Positions 9,673-19,188 of a DNA stretch of 38,281 bases are shown here, in pieces. Each line of letters starts with the position of its first letter. The first letter of the stretch is position 1. The stretch spans positions 1 through 38,281 of the forward strand of contig JAEEHL010000029.1 of assembly GCA_016280825.1 (NCBI GenBank). The letters run 5' to 3'. A program made the position numbers and the translations under genes. The DNA comes from Verrucomicrobiota bacterium. Lineage in GTDB: Bacteria > Verrucomicrobiota > Kiritimatiellia > RFP12 > UBA1067. Below the pieces are notes generated by a model that saw only the letters and a program-made list of their open reading frames with translations, was not told the DNA's origin and did not search any database.

Positions 9673-10434
9673 TCAGTCAAGGACTTTTGCAACGGGGCCT
9701 TCGCCCGAATACGAGTCAAGCCCAGAGAACGACGCTCCACCCTTGACCTTTGGCCGCTCCCCGAAGAGGACGGTGCCGAGCCTGATCCATGTGGCTCCCT
9801 CCTCCACGGCCACTTCGTAGTCGCCGCTCATTCCCATCGAAAGCCGCGGGAGGGAGATGCCGAACCTGCGTTCGGTCTCGTCCCTCAGGTTCCTGAGCGC
9901 GCGGAACACGGGGCGGGAGTCCTCGGGATTCGCGCTAAAGGGGGCCATTGTCATGAACCCCTCGAGTTCGATGCGCGGGCATCGCTCGAGGATTGCCCGC
10001 ACGGCTTCGTCGACAAGCCCCGGCTCCATGCCGGTCTTTGACTTCTCCCCGCTTACGTTCACTTCGAGGAGGATGTGCGGGCGCGCGCCCGTCTCCTCGG
10101 AAATGGAGGATATCCTCTCTATCAGCCTGAGCGAGTCGACGCTGTGAATGAAGTCGAAGAGCATGAGCGCAGGCCGCACCTTGTTGCCCTGGAGGTGCCC
10201 GATGAGATGCCAGCTTGGGCCAGTAACGCTTTCGGGCTTCTTCCACGCAGCCTCCTGGACCTTGTTTTCGCCGACTATCGATAGCCCTGCGTCCCACGCC
10301 TCCCTGACGGTTTCCGGACCATGGGTCTTCGTGACTGCGACGATTTCCACTTCGTCGCGGCTCCGCCCCGCCCTTGCGCAGGCAGCTTTGATTTTTGCGT
10401 TTACCGCCGAGAGTATCTCGCTAAGTTCTGTCAT
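9673..10434 (-). CDS. yggS: YggS/YBL036C family PLP-binding protein
   Basis: EIVAVTKTHGPETVREAWDAG, GENKVQEA, WHLIGHLQGNK, LSMGMSGDYEVAVEEGATWIRLGTVLFGER. Start chosen at MTELSEIL (10434); ORF track start is 10455. Confidence 0.93.
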   Translation of the reverse strand: MTELSEILSAVNAKIKAACARAGRSRDEVEIVAVTKTHGPETVREAWDAGLSIVGENKVQEAAWKKPESVTGPSWHLIGHLQGNKVRPALMLFDFIHSVDSLRLIERISSISEETGARPHILLEVNVSGEKSKTGMEPGLVDEAVRAILERCPRIELEGFMTMAPFSANPEDSRPVFRALRNLRDETERRFGISLPRLSMGMSGDYEVAVEEGATWIRLGTVLFGERPKVKGGASFSGLDSYSGEGPVAKVLD

Positions 10435-10472
10435 TGTTCCCGCTTTCTCCCCCATGTCGAGGAGGTGGCTGA

Positions 10473-10501
10473 ATTATACCATTTAGAACCGCGATTCTCA
10501 A
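10473..10501 (-). promoter_or_regulatory. Extended -10 promoter for yggS: TTGAGA-N17(..TGG)-TATAAT
   Basis: Read on the reverse complement upstream of the minus-strand CDS. Confidence 0.7.
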
Positions 10502-10588
10502 CCTAAAAATCGCAGTTGAAAGCCCATTTGCATTTTGCCTGCAGAGTCTCGCCTTGCCTGTCAGGCCTTCACTTGCGTCTTGGCCTTG

Positions 10589-10598
10589 CCTTGCAAGG
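10589..10598. promoter_or_regulatory. Palindrome CCTTGCAAGG abutting the -35 of the 10683 gene
   Basis: Perfect 10-bp palindrome. Confidence 0.4.
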
Positions 10599-10627
10599 TG
10601 ACAGCGCGCGTGGGAATGTGATATAAT
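10598..10627 (+). promoter_or_regulatory. Extended -10 promoter: GTGACA-N18(..TGA)-TATAAT
   Basis: Upstream of the CDS at 10683. Confidence 0.68.
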
Positions 10628-10651
10628 TCACGGCAATACACGCAAAGCAAT

Positions 10652-10667
10652 GCCCGCTGGTGCGGGC
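10652..10667 (+). other. 5'-leader hairpin GCCCGC-TGGT-GCGGGC
   Basis: Perfect 6-bp stem, tetraloop, 6 nt upstream of SD GGAGGA. Confidence 0.5.
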
Positions 10668-10682
10668 GCAACTGGAGGACGC

Positions 10683-13600
10683 ATGAAAAAACTGATTGCC
10701 GCCGCAGGACTTCTCGCCCTTGCTCACGCTACAGAGGCGAAGACGATTGGGATATGGGTTGACGGGCGGAGCTACGTCTCCGACGGCTTTACGAATTCCC
10801 TCGCCGAAGCCGGCTGGAACATCGAGTGGTTCTCCAAGAACGACCTCGAGAACGTCGAAAAGCTCGACAAGACCGATGTCATGTACTGCGGCGGCGGCTG
10901 GAACGCCTACTTCTTCCCGACGCCAAAGTCGCGCCTGAACCTCGTCCGCTACGCGGCTGGCGGCAAGGGAGTCTTTCTTTCCGGCTTCCGCTCCGGCTAT
11001 CCGCGTACGGCGAACCGCCCCATGTTCCCCGAGATAGGCGCTGTGTACAACCGCGTCTCCTGCCCGTGGATATGGCCGGTCGGCAAGAGCGCCCTCGCCA
11101 AGGCGTTCAACGGCAAGCCAGTCGTCGGGTCCGGCAACGACCATCTCTGCCTTCGCAAAGGCGACTGGGGCGAGGTCTTCTGCTGCAGCGGCGAAGACAT
11201 CGTAGGGACGTTCGGCGACTACTACTGCGGGCGCGTAGTCGTGTACGGCGGGCATTTCTCGTATGGAGTCGTGGACGAAACCCGTGCCGACGCGGAGAGG
11301 CTTCTTCTGGCGTCGCTCAAGTACCTGACGGGGCAGAAGAAGCCGTCGCCGCAGGAGCAGGAGAAGGCCATGTCGAAGGCGGCGATGGCGCTCATAAGGC
11401 GCGAGCTGATCTGGACATGGACAATCGACGACCGAGGCCCCGACAGGCGGCCCGGCATAGTGGCAGAGTGGCGCGACAGGACGACGGTCGAGCCGGAGGC
11501 GCTTTCGTACAAGCTCGACTACTACGCGAAGTTCCTGAAGGCCGACGAGGCCAAGAAGTGCGTCAACGCGTCGAGGATTCTCAAGGGCGACGTCGCCACC
11601 ACGCGCAAAGTCGCCGCCGCGATCTGCGACGAGCTGCGCCGCAAGGTGGAGGGCATGGACATGTTCGACCTGACGTTCGCATACGTCTCCGGCAATCCGC
11701 CGGTCGAGCTTGAGGCCATCAAGAGCCGCCTCCAGCGCCAGATAAGGGAACAGTTCGTGACGTCGGCCAGGAAGCTCATTGCCGAGATGCAGCCCAAGGT
11801 GAAAGCCGCGAAGAAGGCAGCCCTCGAGAAGGAGGTCGCTGAAGACCTCAAGTCGGTCCCCGCGCTCGTCGAGAAGCTTTCCTCGAAGTGCCCGAAGGAG
11901 CGCTACGAGGCAGCGCTTGAGCTGGGGCGCATCTCTCCCGACGACGGAAAGGCCGTCGCGGCCCTTTGCGCGGCGCTTTCCGACGCGGACGACAAGGTTC
12001 GCACGCAGGCGGCGATATCGCTCGGCTGGATGCAGGCTTTAGGCGCGGTCGACGCGCTCGTGAAGAACCTCTCGGCGAAGTCGGTCTTCGACCGCCGCCG
12101 CGCGATACAGGCCCTTGGCTTCATTGGCGAGAAGAAGGCCGTCCCCGCGGTCATGAAGATGCTTTCGGATCCCGACCCCGACTGCAGGATGTACGCGGTC
12201 GTCGCCCTTGGCCACTTGAGGGCGACGGAGGCGGTGGAGAGGATTCTTTCCATTGCACAGGACGAGAAGGCCGACATCGACCTCAGGTGCACGGCGATTC
12301 TCGCCCTCGGCGACATCGGCGACAGGCGCGCTCAGGCCGCGATCGAGAAGATCGACTCCGAGGCGAAGCCCTATGCCACTCGCGACAGGCGGGGCGTCGT
12401 CAGCGGCAACTACCTTTCATGGCGGTACGGCTGCAACCTGAAGCTCGCCGCCGAAAGGGCGCTCAAGGCGCTTGCCGCGGGCGGCAGGGCCGCGCTCGGC
12501 GTGAAGCAGCCGGAGGAATACCGTTCGCGCGCCATGTTCTACGCAATAACGAAGAAATGCAACTTCTTCGCCGGGCGCACAGGAATGGGCGGCTCCGGCG
12601 GGCTGTTCGGCGGCGACAGGCAGAAGCTTCTCTGGGCGCACCTGAAGGACGCCGGCTTTACGGGGGTGCACAATTCGTGGGGGGCGCCGTCCGGGCTGAC
12701 GCCAGAGGAGTTCAAGGACATCGTCTGCGAGGCCGACGACCTCGGGCTTGTCTGGATAGACGTCATGCCGGGCTGGGTGCGCTGCAACTGCCCGATGTCT
12801 GAGATACTTCTCGAGGAGTTCAAGGACGTCCCTGCGTACCACGGCCTTTGGGCGGAGGAGACGTGGCCGGAGCTCGGCGCGAACGTCGGGGAGTTCAAGA
12901 AGTTCCTTGCCGAGCGCTACGGCAGCGACTGGGCGAAGACGCTCAAGCTGAGCGACGCGGAGCTTAAGGTCATTTCCAGCGAGAAGTCGCCAGACTGGAA
13001 CCCCGACTGGATAGGATTTGGGTGCGCCGGGCCGGGCAAGAAGCTTGAGGCCGGCTTTGCGCCGCCGTGGGACGGCGTCTTGAGGACGCTCGTCCTGGAG
13101 TTCGGCGGCAAGCTTCTCGAGAACGCATGGCGCGAGTCGCAGGACTACCTGCACGCCCGCCGCAAGGGCTTTGCTCAGACGTACGTCATATCGACTGCAG
13201 ACCCGACAAAGCCAATCGGCGGAATGCAGGCCGTGGAGAAGCTCGACTCGCTCGGCCATGAGTCGTACGAGTGCTTCGGGCGCGGCAGCGCATATCTAAT
13301 GGAGCGCTACCGCAACGGCGGTGCGCCGAGAAGCGTGATGAGCGAGCAGTACCACTGGTACTGCCCGTCGAACGCGCATGCGCTCAGGGGGTTCTGGCAG
13401 AACGCGATCCACTCGAAGTGCTACTACGACTTCTCGCTTCACCAGATGTTCGCATATCCAAGCTGGGTTGACATGTGGAGCTGGGAGCGCGGCCGCTGGG
13501 AGGCCGCGAAGGAAGTCTTCACCCGCGTAGCGAAGACGCCAGACCTCTACGCAATCTCGCCCTCTGCGGCGAACGCGGCGGTCGTCTTCTCCGAGCGCTC

Positions 13601-14669
13601 GTCGAGCGCCGTCAAGGAGCAGGTGTACTTCATGTGCGGTGTGCCGCCTCGCAACGACCACAACGCGATGGCTGCGTGGGCGGCCCTGAACGAACTTCAG
13701 GTGCCTTCGGACGTCGTCTGGGCCGAGACCTTGGACAAGTCGAAGATCTCCAAGTACAAGTTCCTCTATCTCCCGACGGCGAAGTACCTCCTTGATTCCG
13801 AGGTCGAGACAATCCGCGAATGGGTGAAGGAGGGCGGCGTTCTCGTCGCCGAGGGCACGACCTCGCTCTTCGGCGGCCACAGCCTCAAGAACCGCGGCAA
13901 CTATGCGCTTGCAGACGTCTTTGGCTGCGACTGGAAGGAGACAAAGTTCCGCACGGGCGACGACAGCGACACTTTCGCAGGCCGCCACGGCGTCTCGTCG
14001 GCGTTCAAGGCAGTGCCCGGCCTTGACAGCCCGCTTCACATCGACGACTCGATACACAGGGCTGCCAAGCCCGAGAAGTCGATAGTCCGCGCGAAGGTCG
14101 CCGAGGACGCAGGCGAGCTCCTGCCGGGATTGAAGAAGGGCGCGGAGATAGAGATGGACGGTGCGCTTGGTTTCGATGTTGTGAAGCCCACTACGGCGAA
14201 GGTGCTTGCCGAATGGAACGGCAGCCCCGCGATTCTCGCGAACGACTTCGGCAAGGGGCGGTGCTACTTTGTCGCGGCGAACTACTTTGCGCACGCGCAT
14301 GTTGCGTCCCGCTGGGAGATGCTGCCCGGGAAGTTCGACTTCTGGGGCAACGTCCTCGAGTCGATAGGCGCGATGGCCAAGTCGGGCTACGCGGCGGTCG
14401 GCGCGACGCTGCCCGTCGAGGTAAGCGGCGTCTCGAAGGAGGTCGAGGTTTCCGCCGCAGACTTTGGCGGCAAGTACGTTGTCCACATGCTCGACTACGA
14501 CGTCTTCTCCGAGGGCGTCGCTGGCGCCAAGCTTTCAATCCCCGGCGAGAGGAAGATAAAGAAGGTCTACTACCCGGGCGAGAAGGCGCCGTTGAAGCTT
14601 GACGGCCGCACGGCGCAATTGAGGGATTTCAAGGTCTACGACATGTTCGTCATCGAGTTCGACGACTGA
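10683..14669 (+). CDS. Very large secreted protein: GATase/ThuA-like N-terminal domain, HEAT repeats, GH42-like C-terminal region
   Basis: Signal peptide MKKLIAAAGLLALAHA; IGIWVDGRSYVSDGF... MYCGGGWN; HEAT repeats around 11860-12350 (VPALVEKLSS... ALELGRI... AVDALVKNL... AIQALGFIGEKKAVPAVMKML); TIM-barrel plus Rossmann-like C-terminal region. Confidence 0.75.
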   Translation: MKKLIAAAGLLALAHATEAKTIGIWVDGRSYVSDGFTNSLAEAGWNIEWFSKNDLENVEKLDKTDVMYCGGGWNAYFFPTPKSRLNLVRYAAGGKGVFLSGFRSGYPRTANRPMFPEIGAVYNRVSCPWIWPVGKSALAKAFNGKPVVGSGNDHLCLRKGDWGEVFCCSGEDIVGTFGDYYCGRVVVYGGHFSYGVVDETRADAERLLLASLKYLTGQKKPSPQEQEKAMSKAAMALIRRELIWTWTIDDRGPDRRPGIVAEWRDRTTVEPEALSYKLDYYAKFLKADEAKKCVNASRILKGDVATTRKVAAAICDELRRKVEGMDMFDLTFAYVSGNPPVELEAIKSRLQRQIREQFVTSARKLIAEMQPKVKAAKKAALEKEVAEDLKSVPALVEKLSSKCPKERYEAALELGRISPDDGKAVAALCAALSDADDKVRTQAAISLGWMQALGAVDALVKNLSAKSVFDRRRAIQALGFIGEKKAVPAVMKMLSDPDPDCRMYAVVALGHLRATEAVERILSIAQDEKADIDLRCTAILALGDIGDRRAQAAIEKIDSEAKPYATRDRRGVVSGNYLSWRYGCNLKLAAERALKALAAGGRAALGVKQPEEYRSRAMFYAITKKCNFFAGRTGMGGSGGLFGGDRQKLLWAHLKDAGFTGVHNSWGAPSGLTPEEFKDIVCEADDLGLVWIDVMPGWVRCNCPMSEILLEEFKDVPAYHGLWAEETWPELGANVGEFKKFLAERYGSDWAKTLKLSDAELKVISSEKSPDWNPDWIGFGCAGPGKKLEAGFAPPWDGVLRTLVLEFGGKLLENAWRESQDYLHARRKGFAQTYVISTADPTKPIGGMQAVEKLDSLGHESYECFGRGSAYLMERYRNGGAPRSVMSEQYHWYCPSNAHALRGFWQNAIHSKCYYDFSLHQMFAYPSWVDMWSWERGRWEAAKEVFTRVAKTPDLYAISPSAANAAVVFSERSSSAVKEQVYFMCGVPPRNDHNAMAAWAALNELQVPSDVVWAETLDKSKISKYKFLYLPTAKYLLDSEVETIREWVKEGGVLVAEGTTSLFGGHSLKNRGNYALADVFGCDWKETKFRTGDDSDTFAGRHGVSSAFKAVPGLDSPLHIDDSIHRAAKPEKSIVRAKVAEDAGELLPGLKKGAEIEMDGALGFDVVKPTTAKVLAEWNGSPAILANDFGKGRCYFVAANYFAHAHVASRWEMLPGKFDFWGNVLESIGAMAKSGYAAVGATLPVEVSGVSKEVEVSAADFGGKYVVHMLDYDVFSEGVAGAKLSIPGERKIKKVYYPGEKAPLKLDGRTAQLRDFKVYDMFVIEFDD

Positions 14670-14688
14670 ACTAAAGCCGACCCACTGG

Positions 14689-14716
14689 CTACTGATCCCT
14701 GACTACTGACCCCTGA
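14689..14716. repeat. Two-copy 14-bp tandem repeat CTACTGAyCCCTGA
   Basis: ctactgatccctga / ctactgacccctga, one mismatch. Confidence 0.85.
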
Positions 14717-14730
14717 CACCGGCCAGCTGG

Positions 14731-14743
14731 AACAATCATTGTT
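14731..14743. promoter_or_regulatory. Operator-like palindrome AACAAT-C-ATTGTT overlapping the rpoD -35
   Basis: Perfect 6+1+6 inverted repeat read directly. Confidence 0.5.
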
Positions 14744-14770
14744 GCATTTGGCGGGCAGTTATGATATAAT
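14742..14770 (+). promoter_or_regulatory. rpoD P1: TTGCAT-N17(..TGA)-TATAAT
   Basis: Upstream of the rpoD ATG at 14826. Confidence 0.75.
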
Positions 14771-14825
14771 ACCCAGAACGCTTGACAAAGTGCCAATGGG
14801 TGGATTGTATACTTGAAAGGATTGG

Positions 14826-16796
<1,971 letters not shown>

Positions 16797-16835
16797 GGGC
16801 GCATGCTCGAGGGGGAAGCAGGGTAGAGACAGACA

Positions 16836-16850
16836 GCCGGGAGGCCCGGC
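16836..16850 (+). other. Intergenic hairpin GCCGGG-AGG-CCCGGC between rpoD and the RRM gene
   Basis: Perfect 6-bp inverted repeat; no T-tract follows. Confidence 0.5.
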
Positions 16851-16880
16851 AACGAAGGAAAAAAGAAGGAGAGGTAAACA

Positions 16881-17372
16881 ATGGAATGCATAGTCAAAAG
16901 CGCAATTGCGCTCTTCGGAGGGCACCAGGCCGCATGCCCGCAGGGCGCGGCAATCGCGATAGCGGTCGCGGCGTTCGTCGCCGGGATGATCTTCAGCTGC
17001 GTCGTCTGCAGGCTTCGTAGCGGCTGCAGGTGCAAGGGCGGCGCCCAGGGCGCCGGCCAGTCGAGGAAGCGCCGCGAGCAGCCGAAGTTCGAGAAGACCC
17101 ATCCCGCCCCGGCGGACGGGTCCATCGAGATCTACGTAGGCAACCTGAGCTACGACCTTACCGAGGACGTGCTACGCAGGGAGTTCGAGGCGTACGGAAA
17201 GGTAAACTCGGCGCGAATCATAATGAACCGCTACAATGGCAAGTCGAAGGGGTTCGGGTTCGTCCACATGCCGAACCGCGACGAGGCCAACGCGGCCATT
17301 GCAGCGCTTTCCGACAAGGAAATTCTCGGCAGGCGGCTTCGCTGCAACGAGGCGAAGAACGTCGCCCTGTAA
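16881..17372 (+). CDS. RRM-type RNA-binding protein with predicted N-terminal transmembrane anchor
   Basis: RNP2 IYVGNL and RNP1 KGFGFVHM; N-terminal hydrophobic stretch AAIAIAVAAFVAGMIFSCVVC followed by RLRSGCRCK; SD aaggagagg upstream. Confidence 0.9.
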   Translation: MECIVKSAIALFGGHQAACPQGAAIAIAVAAFVAGMIFSCVVCRLRSGCRCKGGAQGAGQSRKRREQPKFEKTHPAPADGSIEIYVGNLSYDLTEDVLRREFEAYGKVNSARIIMNRYNGKSKGFGFVHMPNRDEANAAIAALSDKEILGRRLRCNEAKNVAL

Positions 17373-17389
17373 AACGTTGAACAGTCATA

Positions 17390-17409
17390 GGCCGCGCATC
17401 GCCGCGGCC
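17390..17409 (+). other. Intergenic hairpin GGCCGCG-CATCGC-CGCGGCC between the RRM and DJ-1 genes
   Basis: Perfect 7-bp inverted repeat directly abutting the purine-rich SD of the next gene. Confidence 0.55.
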
Positions 17410-17423
17410 GGGAGGGAGCGAGG

Positions 17424-17981
17424 ATGAGCAAAGCCATAGTTCCGCTTGCCGAAGGCTTCGAGGACGTCGAAGCTGTCACGGTCGTCGACGTGCTTCGCCG
17501 CGGCGGCGTGGAGACCGTTGTCGCGGCCACTGGGCAGGACCTCGAGGTCGTCGGGGCTCATGGCACGCGGATCAAGGCCGACGCGATCTTCTCCGACGTT
17601 TCGTCCCAGGCGTTCGACGCGATCGTCCTTCCCGGCGGGGGGCAGGGCGCGGAACTCCTGAAGGCCGACGAGAGGGTCATCGCGCTTCTCCGCCGCATGA
17701 ACGACGAAAGGGCGCTCATCTGCGCGATCTGCGCCGCCCCCGTCGTGCTCGTCGAGGCGGGCGTCCTGCACGAAAGCCAGCACGTCACGTGCTATCCAAC
17801 GCTTGTCCCGCAGCTCGACCGCCCGTGCGCCAACGTGCCCGTCGTTGCGGACCGCAACGTCGTCACTGGCCAGGGGCCGGCCGCCGCGATGCTCTTCGCC
17901 CATGTCGTCCTGAGTCGGCTTGCGGGCGAAGCCGTCGCCCGCAAGGTGGCGCGCGGGATGCTCTTCGACGCGTTCAGATGA
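17424..17981 (+). CDS. DJ-1/PfpI (ThiJ/YajL) family protein
   Basis: VPLAEGFEDVEAV, VLPGGGQGAELL, ICAICAAP nucleophile elbow, NVVTGQGPAAAMLFA. Confidence 0.92.
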   Translation: MSKAIVPLAEGFEDVEAVTVVDVLRRGGVETVVAATGQDLEVVGAHGTRIKADAIFSDVSSQAFDAIVLPGGGQGAELLKADERVIALLRRMNDERALICAICAAPVVLVEAGVLHESQHVTCYPTLVPQLDRPCANVPVVADRNVVTGQGPAAAMLFAHVVLSRLAGEAVARKVARGMLFDAFR

Positions 17982-19177
17982 AAGTCTGGATAGAAAACCC
18001 CTTTGACAACATTCCCCCCGAGGGGTTCAGGCCGCAGAGATACTGGCTCATGGCGCAGGCGTTTGCGCAGGCGGGCCACGATGTCGTCTACTGGACGAGC
18101 GACTTCTCGCATTCGCTCAAGACGCGCCGCAAACTGCAGTGCGAGCTTTTCGGCAATCCCTTTCCCATGAGGCTCGTGAAGACGGAGCCGTACTCCCGCA
18201 ACGTTTCGGTTGCGCGGGCGAGAAGCCACAGGCGCTACGCGGCGAAGTGGCTTGAGGACGCGCGGGCCGCCGCCGCGGCGGAAGGCGCACCAGACGTGGT
18301 TGTAGTGTCGGTTCCGCCGCTTTCGGCGCCAGGCGCCGCCTTCAGGCTGAGGGACGAATTCGGCTGCAAGGTCGTAGTGGACGTGATGGACGCCTGGCCA
18401 CAGACCTTCAGGCGGCTTCTGCCGCGTCAGGCCGGGTGGCTTTACCCGATTCTCTTCGCCCCGCTTTTTCGAATGGCGAAGAGGGCCTACAGCAAGGCCG
18501 ACCTCGTCACCGGCGTCTGCGACGGATACAGGGAGATGGCCCTTTCCGCAGGGGCGAAGTCGTACTACAGGGCGTACCACGGCATAGACCTTTCGCCACC
18601 GCCGCGGATCGAGCGGCGCCATGACGGACTGAAGCTCGTCTATGCCGGCGGAACCGGGCGGACGTACGACCTCGAGACGCCGGTCCGGGCACTGGCGCGG
18701 CTTGAAGGCGCTACGCTTGCCGTCGCCGGGGCGGAGGGGCCCGCGATGGCGTCGCTGAGGGGCCTTGCCGCCTCGCTTGGCTGCGCAGACCGCCTGCTGA
18801 CGCCGGGGTATCTCGGGGCGGACGCACTCGAAAGGCTGCTGAGGTCGTGCGACATCGGCATCGTCCCCATGGACGGCGGGAGCTTCGTGGGGATGCCGTA
18901 CAAGCTCGCCGACTACTCTGCCGCCGGGCTCGCCGTGGCAAGCTCCCTCGGGGGCGAAAGCGCCGCGCTCCTGTCGCGCTACCGCGCCGGCGCATCGTAT
19001 CCGCCTTCTGACGCAGACGGGTTCGTCGCCGCGGTCCGCGAGATTGCCGCGGACCTCCACGGTTGCAGGAGCCGTGCGCGCGCAATGGCCGAGGCGGAGT
19101 TCGACGCCGGGAGGATCTACCGCGAGTACGCGGAGGTTGTCAGGCGTCTTTACATGGGCGGGGCGAAACTGATATAA
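17978..19177 (+). CDS. Glycosyltransferase (GT4-like, GT-B fold)
   Basis: ATGA overlap with upstream gene; LVYAGGTGRTYDLETPVRAL, GYLGADALERLLRSCDIGIVPMDGGSFVGMPYKLADYSAAGLAVASSLGGES. Confidence 0.87.
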   Translation: MKVWIENPFDNIPPEGFRPQRYWLMAQAFAQAGHDVVYWTSDFSHSLKTRRKLQCELFGNPFPMRLVKTEPYSRNVSVARARSHRRYAAKWLEDARAAAAAEGAPDVVVVSVPPLSAPGAAFRLRDEFGCKVVVDVMDAWPQTFRRLLPRQAGWLYPILFAPLFRMAKRAYSKADLVTGVCDGYREMALSAGAKSYYRAYHGIDLSPPPRIERRHDGLKLVYAGGTGRTYDLETPVRALARLEGATLAVAGAEGPAMASLRGLAASLGCADRLLTPGYLGADALERLLRSCDIGIVPMDGGSFVGMPYKLADYSAAGLAVASSLGGESAALLSRYRAGASYPPSDADGFVAAVREIAADLHGCRSRARAMAEAEFDAGRIYREYAEVVRRLYMGGAKLI

Positions 19178-19178
19178 T
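19150..19178 (+). promoter_or_regulatory. Extended -10 promoter: TTACAT-N17(..TGA)-TATAAT overlapping the upstream stop codon
   Basis: TATAAT 19173-19178; stop TAA 19175-19177; mlaE ATG 19189. Confidence 0.65.
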
Positions 19179-19188
19179 ACGCGGCTAC

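Noticed and set aside
9667-9675. Tail-to-tail stop codons 3 bp apart (thioredoxin-like and yggS)
   Set aside because: Tight convergence is common in compact genomes; no terminator or overlap signal to build on.
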